64,000 nucleotides of DNA from Verrucomicrobiota bacterium (GCA_027493615.1 JAOSKK010000037.1:252514-316513), one strand, 5' to 3'. Shown: positions 48,448 through 58,520, counted from the first letter of the stretch. The notes: generated from the letters alone by a model not told the origin. Program-made: numbers and translations.

Positions 48448-49300
48448 ATGTTTCCGTCCGTTAACACGAGCGACGTCGGGGAAGTGCAGCGGGAGGTCGT
48501 TCGCCTTTTCCAGGAAATGTTCCCGGGCGAGGATCCGCATCTGATCGAGTGCGCCTTCGAACATCTCGCCACGTGCTTCTCGGGCGGCAACCCGAAGTAT
48601 CAGCGGATCGACGTGCGTTACCACGACCTGGAGCACACGCTCCAAGGGGACGCTCTGCTTGGCGCGCCTCCTCCACGGTCGCCACCGCGCCGGCGCTGAA
48701 CCGAGGATTGATCTGGCCCTTTTCCGACTGGGAATCCTCGCCGTCCTGCTGCACGACACCGGCTATCTGAAGCGCCCCGGCGACCATGAGGGCACGGGCG
48801 CCAAGTACACTGCCGTGCACGTGACCCGCAGTGCGGAGTTCGCCGCGGAATGCCTGGGCATGAAGAACTTCACCGGCCCGGAGATCCGCGCCGTCCAGAA
48901 CATGATCCGCTGCACAGGGGTCGGCGTGGACCTCGACTCGATCTGCTTCCAGAACCAGGCCGAACGGCTGGTCGGCTACGCGCTCGCCACCGCGGATCTC
49001 CTCGGCCAGATGGCCGCCGACGATTACGTGGACAAGCTGCCCGTGCTGTACGAGGAATTCCGCGAGGCCGCCGCCTACAGCCCGGAGCTTCACGGGGACT
49101 TCACGCACTTCGCCAACCCCGATGATCTGCGGCGCAACACGCCCCGCTTCTGGTCTCACTACGTCCGGCCCCGGCTGGAGCGTGAATTTGGCGGCCTCTA
49201 CCACTTTCTGGAGGATCCTTACCCCGGCGGCCCGAACTGGTATCTTGAGCGCATCGAGGCCAACCTGGCCCGGATTGAGAAGATGCTCGCCCCGGCCTGA
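48448..49300 (+). CDS. HD-domain phosphohydrolase-like protein (one frame break)
   Basis: Soluble protein of about 284 residues with metal-binding HD motifs: RYHDLEHTLQG early and LGILAVLLHDTGYLKRPGD later, then MIRCTGVGVDL and YALATADLLGQMAADDYV. The order H..HD..D is that of HD hydrolases that act on phosphoesters or nucleotides. The frame breaks in the G-run 48646-48649, where dropping one G restores QGTLCLARLLHGRHRAGAEP. The substrate is unknown. Upstream lies a palindromic repeat, and argG follows after about 60 bp. Confidence 0.8.
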
Positions 49301-49361
49301 ACATCGCCGCCGCCGCTTTTGCTCTTGGCGGGTCGTCCCGCTTGCCCGTTAATTCCGCGCC

Positions 49362-50606
49362 ATGAAGATCGTGCTCGCTTATTCCGGTGGTCTGGATACC
49401 TCCGTCCTCCTGTCCTGGATCAAGGAGACCTATGAGGCGGAGATGATCGCGTTCTGCGCCAACATCGGCCAGGAGGAGGAACTCAAGGGCCTGGACAAGA
49501 AGGCCCGCAAGACCGGCGCGTCCAAGTGCTACATCGACGATCTCCAGGAGGAGTTTGCGACCGACTTCATCTTCCCCCTGTTCCGCGCCGGAGCCGTCTA
49601 CGAAGGGCAGTATTACCTGGGCACCTCGATCGCGCGCCCGCTCATCGCCAAGCGCATGATCGAGATCGCCCGGGCCGAGAAGGCCGATGCCATCGCCCAC
49701 GGCGCCACGGGCAAGGGCAACGATCAGGTCCGCTTCGAACTGACTGCTGCCGCGCTCGCCCCCACGCTCGAAACCGTCGTGCCGTGGCGGGACGAACGTT
49801 TCCGCGCCCAGTTCCCCGGCCGCGCCGAGATGATCGCCTACTGCGAGGCCAAGGGGATTCCGGTCCAGGCCAGCGCCCGGAAGCCTTTCTCGATGGACCG
49901 CAACCTGCTCCACATCTCCTACGAGGCTGGCATCCTGGAGGATCCCTGGTTCGACGCCAGCCACCCGAAGAACCGCGACTTCTTCAACATCCTCTCGGTC
50001 TTTCCGGAGGACGCCCCGGACCGCCCCGAGTACGTCACCCTCGACTTCGAAGCCGGCAACTGCGTCGCCGTCAACGGCAAGGCCCTCTCTCCGCTCGGCG
50101 TCATGAAGACGCTCAACAAGCTCGGCGGCAAACACGGTGTTGGCCGCGTTGACATGGTCGAGAACCGTTATGTGGGGATGAAGAGCCGGGGCGTGTACGA
50201 GACGCCCGGTGGCGCGATCCTGCACTTTGCCCATCGCCAGATGGAGAGCCTCACGATGGACCGCGAGGTCATGCACCTGCGCGATTCCCTGATCCCGCGC
50301 TACGCCGAACTCGTGTACTACGGCTACTGGTTCAGCCCGGAACGCCTCGCCCTGCAGGCGCTCGTCGAGGAGAGCCAGCAGAACGTCACTGGCACCGTGC
50401 GCGTGAAGCTCTACAAGGGCAACCTGATCGCCGCAGGCCGCAAGTCCCCCGTGAGTCTCTACAACCCGCAGATCGCCACCATGGAGGCCGACCCCACCAA
50501 GGCCTACAACCAGAGCGACGCCACCGGTTTCATCCGCCTCAACGGCCTGCGCCTGCGCGTCAGTTCGACCGTTCACGGGCCCCGGCGCCTGGCGGGAGGC
50601 GGCTGA
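49362..50606 (+). CDS. argG: Argininosuccinate synthase
   Basis: Joins citrulline and aspartate with ATP in arginine synthesis. 414 residues, intact, usual length. The PP-loop is AYSGGLDTSVLLSWI (SGGLDTS at 8-14). Other signatures are GATGKGNDQVRFEL, KPFSMDRNLLHISYE, GVGRVDMVENRYVGMKSRGV and YETPGGAILHFAHR. It stands alone without other arg genes. A reversed hairpin repeat follows. Confidence 0.97.
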   Translation: MKIVLAYSGGLDTSVLLSWIKETYEAEMIAFCANIGQEEELKGLDKKARKTGASKCYIDDLQEEFATDFIFPLFRAGAVYEGQYYLGTSIARPLIAKRMIEIARAEKADAIAHGATGKGNDQVRFELTAAALAPTLETVVPWRDERFRAQFPGRAEMIAYCEAKGIPVQASARKPFSMDRNLLHISYEAGILEDPWFDASHPKNRDFFNILSVFPEDAPDRPEYVTLDFEAGNCVAVNGKALSPLGVMKTLNKLGGKHGVGRVDMVENRYVGMKSRGVYETPGGAILHFAHRQMESLTMDREVMHLRDSLIPRYAELVYYGYWFSPERLALQALVEESQQNVTGTVRVKLYKGNLIAAGRKSPVSLYNPQIATMEADPTKAYNQSDATGFIRLNGLRLRVSSTVHGPRRLAGGG

Positions 50607-50631
50607 ACCGGCTCTGAAGCACCGACGGAGT

Positions 50632-50651
50632 GCAGGCTGGAAGCCCGCACC
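50632..50651. repeat. Hairpin repeat (reverse of GGTGCGGGCTTCCAGCCTGC)
   Basis: Reads GCAGGCTGGAAGCCCGCACC on the plus strand, 26 bases after the argG stop and before the convergent aldolase gene. The orientation is opposite to the other five copies. Confidence 0.75.
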
Positions 50652-50715
50652 ACAAGGTTCCAGGGGAGCGCCGGCGCCAGACCGGCCCGGGGCGCTTTCT
50701 TCTCTCGCCCTCCCG

Positions 50716-51724
50716 CTACTCGGTCACGGTGTCGTAGAACCGCAGGATGTCGCCCTTTTCGCCCGTCAGTTCGGCTTCCTTGAACTTGATGGCCGTGCGC
50801 GGATGCTGGTTCAGATAGCCGGTGAGCAGGTAGGGGCAGATCGAATCCCCAGAGCAGCCTGGCTCGCATGGGTTCGATGTGGTTCTGGACACAGCCCAGC
50901 ACTGGGCGCAGGTCGTACTTCGGGTTGTGCAGGAAAGCCAGGAGCAGCTCCATCGGGCAGTTGCCGGCGCCCCGCCCCAACCCGGCCAAAGTGGCATCCA
51001 GAAAGTTGGCCCCGCGCACGATGCCCTCGACCGTGTTGGCGAAGGCCAACTGGAGGTTGTTGTGCATATGGACACCCACCTCCTTGCCGGCCGGCTTGCA
51101 GTGGCTGAGGTATTTCTTCACCAGGTAATCCACCTGCTCGCTGTACAGGGAGCCGAAGCTGTCCACCACGTAGATCGCCTTCGCCTCGGATCCGGCCATC
51201 AGCTCCAGCCCCTCCGCCAGTTCGCGGTCCGGCACCGTCGACACGGCCATGAGGTTCAACGTGGTTTCGTAGCCCTTGTCGTGCGCGTCCTTGACCATGT
51301 CCAGGGCGGTCGGGATCTGACTGATGTAGGTCGCCACCCGCACCATGTCCACGACGCTCTCGGCCTTGGGCGGGATGTCCTCGCGGTAATCGCATTTCTC
51401 CGCATCCGCCATCACGGTCAGCTTCAGGCTCGTGGGATTGTCGCCCACGATCCGCCGGATGTCCTCTTCACGACAGTACTTCCAGCAACCGTACTCGCCG
51501 ACCTTGATCCCCTTGCGCGACGCCCTGTAGCCGATCTCCATGTAGTCCACGCCCGCGGCCACGCACGTCGCATAGACCGCCTTCACCACCCCGTCGTCGA
51601 ACTGGTGGTTGTTCATCAACCCGCCATCGCGGATCGTGCAATCGAGCACTTTGATCTCCGGTCGGTAGGAGATCCATCGACCGGCCGGGGATTCTTTCGA
51701 TTTGGTCGCTTTCGAGTTTGCCAT
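50716..51724 (-). CDS. HMGL-like aldolase-family enzyme (one frame break)
   Basis: About 335 residues, DRE-TIM metallolyase superfamily (homocitrate/isopropylmalate synthase and 4-hydroxy-2-oxovalerate aldolase relatives). The opening KVLDCTIRDGGLMNNHQFDD gives the RDGG metal motif. YMEIGYRASRKGIKVGEYG, YVVDSFGSLYSEQVDYL, and VGVHMHNNLQLAFANTVEG with the HxH metal pair follow. The C-terminus, ICPYLLTGYLNQHPRTAIKF to GDILRFYDTVTE, is reached through a break in the C-run 50847-50850. The reaction cannot be assigned from sequence alone. Confidence 0.82.
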
Positions 51725-51847
51725 AAGGGTCGCCGCACGGTGGTGCGGGCGTGGCGCGACTATCCGCCGCCCCCACCCCGGCGAACAGCAGAAAAACGGC
51801 AGGCCTCCACGAACCAGGCGGCCAACGAGGGTCGGACGCGTGCCCCG

Positions 51848-52401
51848 CTAGAAGTCCAGGGCCATGGTGTCAGCCAGCGCCGCCCGCGAAAGCCGGCCTG
51901 CGGCCGCTTCCTGACACGCGCCGCGCACCCCGACACCAACGGGCCACCGTGCGTCGTGCGGTTTCCCCCCACCTGACTGAGCCAGGTGTGCGTCCGTCGG
52001 AACTCGGCCGCCGCTTCGAGCACAGTCTGCAAAGCTGCCGCCAACGCCGGGCGATACCAGCGCCTGAAGCGCCGCAGCACCGTGGCGGAAGGGAAGCGCC
52101 CCGCACACAGATAACGCAGGGCCGGATCGGACTCGACTTCCTCCGCAATGGTCTCCGAGCCGTACCGGCCGGTGAGATGGCAGAAGACGGTCAACGCGAC
52201 CAGCGAGGTGGCGGGCCAGGAACCCTCCCCACAACCTTCCGCCCGAAAGGCAACACAACCGCCGGCGTGGTGGGCCGCCGCTTCCAGCACGAGACCCAGC
52301 AACCGGTCCTCCCCGAGCCAGACCCGGAGGTCGGAAGGAAACGCGATACCCGGCAACGCGGGCACGGGTATCGGGGTGTTCCATAAATGCATGGACGGCA
52401 T
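51848..52401 (-). CDS. Transposase-like protein with InsH/DUF772-type N-terminus (one frame break)
   Basis: About 184 residues. The segment YGSETIAEEVESDPALRYLC, RFPSATVLRRFRRWYRPALA and LQTVLEAAAEFRR resembles the N-terminal, DNA-binding part of IS5/IS1182-type transposases. No DDE catalytic domain is present, so it is either a solo N-terminal protein or an IS remnant. The frame breaks in the C-run 51965-51970. Correcting it leads to the stop at 51848 with the ending RAALADTMALDF. The start is the ATG at 52401 (MPSMHLWNTPIPVP). Two palindromic repeats lie 180-310 bp upstream. Confidence 0.55.
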
Positions 52402-52584
52402 AAGTTTGATCCCACGTCTCTTCGAATCAACGTCACCTTGCCGCGGTTGTGTTACGAAACAGCGGCAGCCGGGTGAAGTTCCGGTAGCAGTTGGCGAGGA
52501 ACGCAACTGGAAACGCAGCGAAGCCCTACACGTCCACTGAGAGCTCGGAGGCCGCGAACCCCCTCGGCGCCTACTCTCCGGGCG

Positions 52585-52643
52585 GTAGGAGTCGAGGTCA
52601 CGAGACTCACGCCCGGCTGAGCCTCCTGACGTCGGCGCCTACA
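52585..52643. repeat. Palindromic repeat, copy 1 of a tandem pair
   Basis: Begins GTAGGAGTCGAGGTCACGAG and ends GACGTCGGCGCCTAC. The outer 25 bases pair with five mismatches. The direct repeat with the next copy has a period of 67 bp. Confidence 0.85.
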
Positions 52644-52651
52644 CATGGGCG

Positions 52652-52710
52652 GTAGGAGTCGAGGTGACGAGACTCACGCCAGGCTGAGCCTCCTGACGTC
52701 GGCGCCTACA
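52652..52710. repeat. Palindromic repeat, copy 2 of a tandem pair
   Basis: Differs from copy 1 at only two positions seen by eye (GAGGTGACGAG, CACGCCAGGC). Same orientation. Confidence 0.85.
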
Positions 52711-52730
52711 GCGGGTATGAGTTTCCCGGC

Positions 52731-54149
52731 CTAAACCTTCGGCGGAGTCGGGAACTTCCAGCCCTCGCGGTAGTCGCGGTGCAGCAGCCGGTTGGCGGCC
52801 GGATCGTCGAGGAAGCGCAGGTTCGGCCCGTCCCAGCGGAGCTTGCGCTGGGTGCGCACGGCGACGTTGCCGAGGAGACACGTCTCGGTGAGGCACCCCG
52901 CATGGTCCACGAAGTTCGAGCCGGCCGGAGGACCGCCGCGGCAGGCTGCCACCCATTCATGGTAATGACCCGGCGAGCGCGGCAGGGTCTTCGGCGGCCG
53001 ACGATAGTTCTCCATCCGCGACTCGGGGAAGAGGCGGTCGCCGTTGAGCACGCCGCGTTCGCCCAGATAGAGGACGTCGCGCAACACGTCGTCCGGCTCG
53101 AACCCGGCCGGTCGGGGCGGTCGGAGCCCACCGTCATACCACGAGAGCACAAGCGGGGGCATGCCGCCCCGGGCCGGGAACTCGAAGCGGGCCATCACGC
53201 CCAGCGGATAAACCTCGGGACCGAGCTTGGTCGAGCTGGCCTCGATGGTCAGGGGATGGTCGAGCTGCAGCGCCTTGAAAACCGTCGAGAGTTTGTGGGC
53301 GCCGAGGTCGCCCAACAGGCCGGTCCCGAAATCCCACCAGTTGCGCCAGGTCCACGGATGGTACGCGGGGTGATACGGCCGGGACGGCGCCGGACCCAGC
53401 CAGAGGTCCCAGTCGAGTCCGGCGGGCACGGGGGGTTGTCCGGCGGGCCGGCCTTCGCCCTCGGGCCAGTTCCAGAACCGGGCCGGGGACCAGACCTGCA
53501 CTTCGTGGACCGGGCCGATGGCGCCATCAGCGAGCATCTCGGCGACCACCCGGGCGCTCTCGTCGGCCTGACCCTGGTTACCCATCTGGGTCGCAACACC
53601 CGCCCGCCGGGCAGCCTCGGCCACCTGGCGCGCCTCGAAGACGGAGTAGGTGAGCGGCTTTTCACAGTACACGTGCTTGCGACGCTCCAGGGCGGCCAGG
53701 GTGATCACGGCGTGGGTGTGATCGGGTGTGGCGATCATCACGGCGTCGACGTCCTCGCGTTCCAACAACTCCCGATAATCGCGGTACGCGCGGCAGGCAC
53801 GGTACTGACCCGAAGGCTGTTGCTGGGCGTAGAAGGCGTCGGTCGCCCGGCGGGCGGGTTCCCGGCCGCAGCGACGTCGTTCTCGGCCCTGTTCCCAATT
53901 CCAGGAGAAATAGCCGCCGCTTTCCTCGTTCACATCGCAGACCGCCACCACCTGCATCTCGGGAAAGGCCTGGAGCGCCTCGAGGTTCTGCATGCCCTGG
54001 CCCCCGGTGCCGATGCCGGCGAGGGTCGTCTTCCCGCTCGGCGGCACATGGCCGGCACCGCCGAGGAGTCGTCGCGGCAGGACGGAAAACGTCGCGGCCG
54101 TTGCTGCGCTGGCGAGGAACCGGCGGCGGGAAAGCGGAAGCTGCTTCAT
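52731..54149 (-). CDS. Tat-exported Gfo/Idh/MocA oxidoreductase (second copy)
   Basis: 472 residues, intact. Twin-arginine signal PLSRRRFLASAATAATFSVL. The NAD-binding domain has AGIGTGGQGMQNLEALQAF, VVAVCDVNEESGGYF, VMIATPDHTHAVITLAALER and KHVYCEKPLTYSV with the catalytic EKP. The C-terminal domain shows DWDLWLGPAPSRPYHPAYHP and WWDFGTGLLGDLGAHKLSTV, with the conserved Asp/His positions. The ATG at 54149 is used because it starts the Tat signal. An upstream in-frame ATG at 54290 would add 47 unlikely residues. Predicted periplasmic sugar dehydrogenase with bound cofactor. The acceptor is unknown. Confidence 0.92.
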   Translation of the reverse strand: MKQLPLSRRRFLASAATAATFSVLPRRLLGGAGHVPPSGKTTLAGIGTGGQGMQNLEALQAFPEMQVVAVCDVNEESGGYFSWNWEQGRERRRCGREPARRATDAFYAQQQPSGQYRACRAYRDYRELLEREDVDAVMIATPDHTHAVITLAALERRKHVYCEKPLTYSVFEARQVAEAARRAGVATQMGNQGQADESARVVAEMLADGAIGPVHEVQVWSPARFWNWPEGEGRPAGQPPVPAGLDWDLWLGPAPSRPYHPAYHPWTWRNWWDFGTGLLGDLGAHKLSTVFKALQLDHPLTIEASSTKLGPEVYPLGVMARFEFPARGGMPPLVLSWYDGGLRPPRPAGFEPDDVLRDVLYLGERGVLNGDRLFPESRMENYRRPPKTLPRSPGHYHEWVAACRGGPPAGSNFVDHAGCLTETCLLGNVAVRTQRKLRWDGPNLRFLDDPAANRLLHRDYREGWKFPTPPKV

Positions 54150-54290
54150 AGGACAGCGGGGGCTGAAGTTCTGCGGAGGAGAGGGGTGGAATGCATGGGG
54201 AGATTGAACGGCGCGGCGAGACTTTGGGCAACCGTGAACATGACACAACCACCGCTCCCATGGCGCTCGGTTCGGCCCCAAACAGGGCAA

Positions 54291-57001
54291 TCATCCCGCG
54301 CGCGGGCCGGCCTCCGGTGCCGCGGGGATCCGATGGATCGCGATCTCGGCCGGTTCCCCGGGATCCAGCCCGCGCGCCTCGACGGCCAGGACGTTGTCCT
54401 CCGCCCGCAAGGTCGCCAACGCCTCGGCCGGGAACAGGAACACGTGGTGGGCGACCGGACGGGTCGTGAACACGGCCTGGGCGGCGATGCCGTTCAGGAA
54501 GACGCGGAACTCCCCGGGGCCGCGCACGTACACCCACGGGCGGATGGACCGGTCGTTTGACCAGGGAAGACGTCGTCGGAACCAGAGTGCGCGCGCCTCC
54601 GCCGGCCGCGCGGTCAGCCAGCCGGCGTCGTCGAAGTCGCGTTGAGCCCAATCGGTGGGCGGCAGTGCCGCGAGCAGGCGCCAGCCGTCCGCGGAAAGGG
54701 GCGTCGGGGGAGCGATCGCGTCGGGCGAGACCTGCGAGAGCAGGTTGAGGATTGGCCGTGCGGTGGCAACGGAGGCGTCGAGGATGGGGCGGTGCTCGAG
54801 GATGCGCAACCGGTGGGCCAGAGCCGGGTGTGGACGGACCGGCTCGCGATGGGCGTACAGGATGGCGAGGTTGTAGCGGAGGTTGAGCGTGAGCGGATGG
54901 GAATCGCCAAAGGCGCGTCGCTGCTGCGCAAGGGCCTCGAGGTAGAGCTGCTCGGCCTCAGGGATCCGGATCTGATGGTCGTAGCAGAAGGCCGCGAGGG
55001 CATTCTTGGCCCGCACGGTGAGCGGGTGGGTGTCCTGGAGACGCCGGCGCGCCAGTTCGAGGGCCTCGCGAAGCTGCTGCTCGCCCCGGTCGCGTTCGCC
55101 GGACCGCCCCAGCATGCGACCATGCACATGCATGGCATGCACCAAGTCCTCGGTCTCGACCCCCGGGACAAGGCGGGCCAGAGCGACGGCTTCGGCGGAG
55201 GTTTCCCGCGCCCGCGGGTTGTCGCTCAGGCGGTAGCAGACCAGCGCAAGGCGGCTGAGGAACTTCACGGTGAGCGGGTGGTCCCGGCCATAGGTTGCGG
55301 TGGCGGAAGCGAGCACCTCTTCCGCCAGATCCCGCGCCTCCATCCGCTGGTCGAGCGCCAGCCGGGCACGCGCCACGTCGCTCCGCGCCAGGAGGGTCTG
55401 GCGATGCCCTTCGCCCAGGGCATCGCGGCACAACGTGGCGGCGCGTTCCCAGTGGCTGAGGGCGGCGGCGTACTGACCGAGGTTGAAATACGTCCGGCCC
55501 AGCGCCGCGCGCACCGAGGCTTCGACCCGCGGTTGTTCCCGGAAGCGCCCCTCGAGCTGCAAGGCCGCCCGATCCAGCAACCCGCGCATGGTCAGCTCCG
55601 GGTCGGGCTCGCCCCCCGTCCGCCACGGCGAAGAGGTCTTCGTTGAAGAACTGGCTCACCGCTGCCGCCACCGCCGCTTCTTCGCGGGCGACGCGTTCGG
55701 CCCGCCAGGTGCGGAACGCGAAGCCGCTGCTCACCACGGCGGTGAGCAGCAGGAAGGCCAGGGCGGCGGCCACGGTCAACACGCCGGTCCGATGCCGACG
55801 GACGAGCTTGCCCAGGCGGTACGTGAGGCTGGGCGCCGCGGCCATGACCGGTTCATTGGCGAGATGGCGCGCCAGATCCTGGGCGAGGGCGCTGGCCGAC
55901 TCGTATCGCCGTGCGCGGTCTTTCTCGAGACACTTGAGGACAATCCAGTCGAGATCGCCGCGGAGCAGACTGGCCAGCCGCGCGGGCTGCGTGTTGCGCA
56001 GCCGGGCCACCGTGTCGGCGTCGTGACCCGCCAACGTGCGCAGCCGGGTGGAGGGTCGCACAGGTTCGTCCTCCCGAATCCGCCGGCGCATCTCGTCCAA
56101 ACCGGCGGTGAGGAGCTCCTGGGAGTCAAACGGAGGCCGGCCGGTCAGCAGCTCGTACAACAGCACCCCGAGCGCGTAGATGTCGCTGCGGGTGTCGGCA
56201 TCCAGGCCGTTGAGCTGGGTTTGCTCCGGACTCATGTACGCCGGGGTGCCCAGGAACTCGTGGAAGCGCGTGAAGACGGTCTTGTCGGTCAGTTCCCCCT
56301 GCAGAGCCTTGGCGATGCCGAAGTCGATGACCTTCGGCACGGGCCGGTCGTCGTAGAGGGTGACGAGCACATTCGAGGGCTTGAGATCCCGGTGGATGAT
56401 GCCCTTCTGGTGGGCGTGCTGCACGGCGCTGCAGACGGTGATCAACAGCTCCAGGCGTTCCCGGGTCCCAAGCCGTCGCTCGTCACAGAAGCGGGTCAGC
56501 GGCAAGGCCGCGCACCAGCTCCATGACGAAGTAGGGCCGGCCACGGTCGGTCGTGCCGCCATCCAGGACGCGGGCAATGTTCGGATGATCCATCAAGGCC
56601 AGCGCCTGGCGCTCGGCTTCGAACCGGCCGGTCACCTGCCGGGTATCCATGCCCAGCTTGATGATCTTGAGGGCCACCTTGCGCCGGACCGGCTCCCGCT
56701 GCTCGGCCATGTAGACCGCGCCGAACCCGCCCTCGCCGATCAACTCCAGGAGCTTGTACCGCCCGATCACCGAACCGGGCCCCTCCCCGGCATTCGCCGG
56801 GGCCGCCGCTCGCTCACCGGCGGGGGCCGAGGCGCTGTTCTCCAGGAAATTGCCCGCCCGCTCGTGTTCGCGCAGCAGCGCCTCGAGCCGTCCGCGAAGC
56901 GCCGGGTCGTCTGCCCCCACGCGATCCAAGTACTCCACCTGCGCGGCAGGAGAAGGCAGGTCGAGGAGGTTCCCGAAGAGCTCCCAGTCGGCTGCCTTCA
57001 T
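54291..57001 (-). CDS. Ser/Thr protein kinase with TPRs and a sugar-binding-like C-terminus (two frame breaks)
   Basis: About 903 residues. The N-terminal Hanks-type kinase has the G-loop IGEGGFGAVYMAE, Lys in VALKIIKLG, catalytic HRDLKPSN, DFGIAK and GTPAYMSPEQ. After the kinase comes one membrane helix (VAAALAFLLLTAVVSSGFAF). Outside it are TPR repeats of the tetratricopeptide/NB-ARC-linked type (FNLGQYAAALSHWERAATLC, HPLTVRAKNALAAF). The end is a beta-sandwich segment (WVYVRGPGEFRVFLNGIAAQ, AEDNVLAVEARGLDPGEPAE) like the sugar-binding jelly roll of GH2. Frame breaks lie near 56505 and in the C-run 55612-55617. The ATG at 57001 overlaps the sigma-factor stop. Confidence 0.88.
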
Positions 57002-57555
57002 AGCGGGGTTTGGAGCTCGCGCAGCAACCAGGCACGGGCATAGGCCCAAAGCCGCGTGGCGGAGCGTTCGGACAGTCCGAGCGCCTGGGCCGCTTCCTGG
57101 CCGGTGAGCCCCACGAAGAAACGCAGCTTGACCAGGGCAGCCGCCTGCGGCTCCTCGCGCTCGAGCCGCTCAAGGCCTTCATCCAGGGCGAGCAGGCGGT
57201 CGTCGTCGGTCTCGACCGCCAGCCGCACTTCCGACCAGTCCACCCGTTCGAGGTTGCCCCCGCGTTTCTGGCTGCGTTTGCGCCGGGCATTCTCGATGAG
57301 AATCCGGCGCATGGCCTCGGCAGCGGCGCTGAAGAAGTGGCCGCGGCTGTTCCACTCCTGGGGACCGCCACCGACGAGCCGCAAGTAGGCCTCGTGGACC
57401 AGCGCCGTGGCCTGGAGCGTCTGTCCGGGCATCTCCCGTGCCAGCCGCGCCGCCGCCAGCGCCCGGAGCTCACCGTAGACCAACGGCACCAACTCGTCGG
57501 CTGCCTTGGGATCGCCGTCCTGAATCGCGTTCAGCAGGCGCGTTACTTCACTCAT
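56998..57555 (-). CDS. ECF-type RNA polymerase sigma factor
   Basis: 185-residue alternative sigma factor with region 2 (ATALVHEAYLRLVGG) and a region 4 helix-turn-helix (LRFFVGLTGQEAAQALGLSE then RSATRLWAYARAWLLREL). This is the ECF group that in Planctomycetota and Verrucomicrobiota is encoded next to a Ser/Thr kinase. The ATG at 57555 (MSEVTRLLNAIQ) is preferred over 57570. Its TGA overlaps the kinase ATG, so both are made together, which suggests that the kinase controls this sigma factor (inference). No anti-sigma gene is seen. Confidence 0.9.
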   Translation of the reverse strand: MSEVTRLLNAIQDGDPKAADELVPLVYGELRALAAARLAREMPGQTLQATALVHEAYLRLVGGGPQEWNSRGHFFSAAAEAMRRILIENARRKRSQKRGGNLERVDWSEVRLAVETDDDRLLALDEGLERLEREEPQAAALVKLRFFVGLTGQEAAQALGLSERSATRLWAYARAWLLRELQTPL

Positions 57556-57575
57556 CGCGCCTGAATACATGAACC

Positions 57576-58469
57576 CTAAGGCGCAGGATGCAAGCGCGCG
57601 TTTCCGCCCGTGCGCCCGTGCCGCCCGGCCCAGAATGCGCGCAGGACGTCGAGGAGCCGCGGGTCCGACAGCAGGCTCAGATGATCCGCACCTGCGATCA
57701 CCTCGACCTGCAGCGACGGCAGGCCGACCTGGAGCCGTTCAACCCCCGCCCGGGCAGGGTCCAGGTCACCGACGACCGCCAGAACCGGGAGCCGGTTCGT
57801 GGCAAGCTGAGCCGGCGCCACCCGCCAAGCCGCGAACCCGCGGGCCACCGCCGCCAGGGCCCTCGGATCGTTCCGGGACAGGGTCTCGGCGTTGATCGCC
57901 GCGACTTGCTCCGCGCTGGGCACTTGACCGACCGGCCAGACATGCGGGATGAACGAGGCGAAGCCCCGACCGGCGTCCAACTCGGCTGCGAGCGCCTGGA
58001 AGACCGACGCGTCCTCCTCTTCGAGCACACCCCCGGACCCCACCACGACCACCGACTGCACGCGCTGCGGGTGGGTGGCCAGGAACTTCAGGGCGATCCG
58101 GCCGCCCATCGAATAGCCCACCACGTGGGCCCGAGCGAGACCACGGTGCTCCAGCAACCGCGCGACGTCCTCGACCATCCGGACCCCGTAAGCGTCGGTC
58201 CCGACGGGTTTGTCACTCCGACCGTGGCCGCGCTGGTCGAGGGCAAGGACCTGGAACTGCCGGGCGAGCGCCGGCAGGACGCCCGTCTGAATCCAATCGT
58301 GTTCCGCGGTCCGGCTGATGCCGTGTAACAGGACGACGGGCTCTCCCTGACCCTGGACCACGTAACGGAGGCGGACACCGGCCGAATGAAAGAACGCGTC
58401 GTCAGCGCTGCTCCAGACGGGAGCGCCGACCAGCAGCGCTATTCCCAAGGTGACAAGTCGGGTATTCAT
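57576..58469 (-). CDS. Alpha/beta hydrolase, exported
   Basis: 297-residue alpha/beta-fold hydrolase with a signal peptide (LVTLGIALLVGAPVWSSA). Oxyanion-hole motif VVLLHGISRT (HG at 49-50), nucleophile Ser120 in GYSMGG, Asp in VVGDLDPARAG and His in AGADHLSLL form a complete triad. The best match in style is to the 3-oxoadipate enol-lactonase or haloperoxidase-like group, but the substrate is unknown. Intact frame. Not obviously tied to the sigma/kinase pair, although on the same strand. Confidence 0.9.
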   Translation of the reverse strand: MNTRLVTLGIALLVGAPVWSSADDAFFHSAGVRLRYVVQGQGEPVVLLHGISRTAEHDWIQTGVLPALARQFQVLALDQRGHGRSDKPVGTDAYGVRMVEDVARLLEHRGLARAHVVGYSMGGRIALKFLATHPQRVQSVVVVGSGGVLEEEDASVFQALAAELDAGRGFASFIPHVWPVGQVPSAEQVAAINAETLSRNDPRALAAVARGFAAWRVAPAQLATNRLPVLAVVGDLDPARAGVERLQVGLPSLQVEVIAGADHLSLLSDPRLLDVLRAFWAGRHGRTGGNARLHPAP

Positions 58470-58520
58470 CGAGTGTCGGGAGGGGAGGAGAAGCTTGCGA
58501 AGGAACCTGCCGCGGGGCAG

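Larger units (their letters stand above)
52402..52730. other. Intergenic region with two tandem palindromic repeats
   Basis: 329 bp between the transposase-like gene and the convergent-side oxidoreductase stop. Apart from the two 59-bp repeat copies and a third partial end (TCGGCGCCTAC near 52564-52574), nothing coding is seen. Confidence 0.55.

Noticed and set aside
52585..52710. Possible CRISPR-like direct repeats
   Set aside because: Only two full 59-bp copies separated by 8 bases, internally palindromic, with copies elsewhere. No spacer array or cas gene.
52779..54560. 593-codon open frame antisense to the second Gfo/Idh/MocA gene
   Set aside because: The opposite strand encodes an intact, motif-complete dehydrogenase. 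The antisense product resembles nothing.
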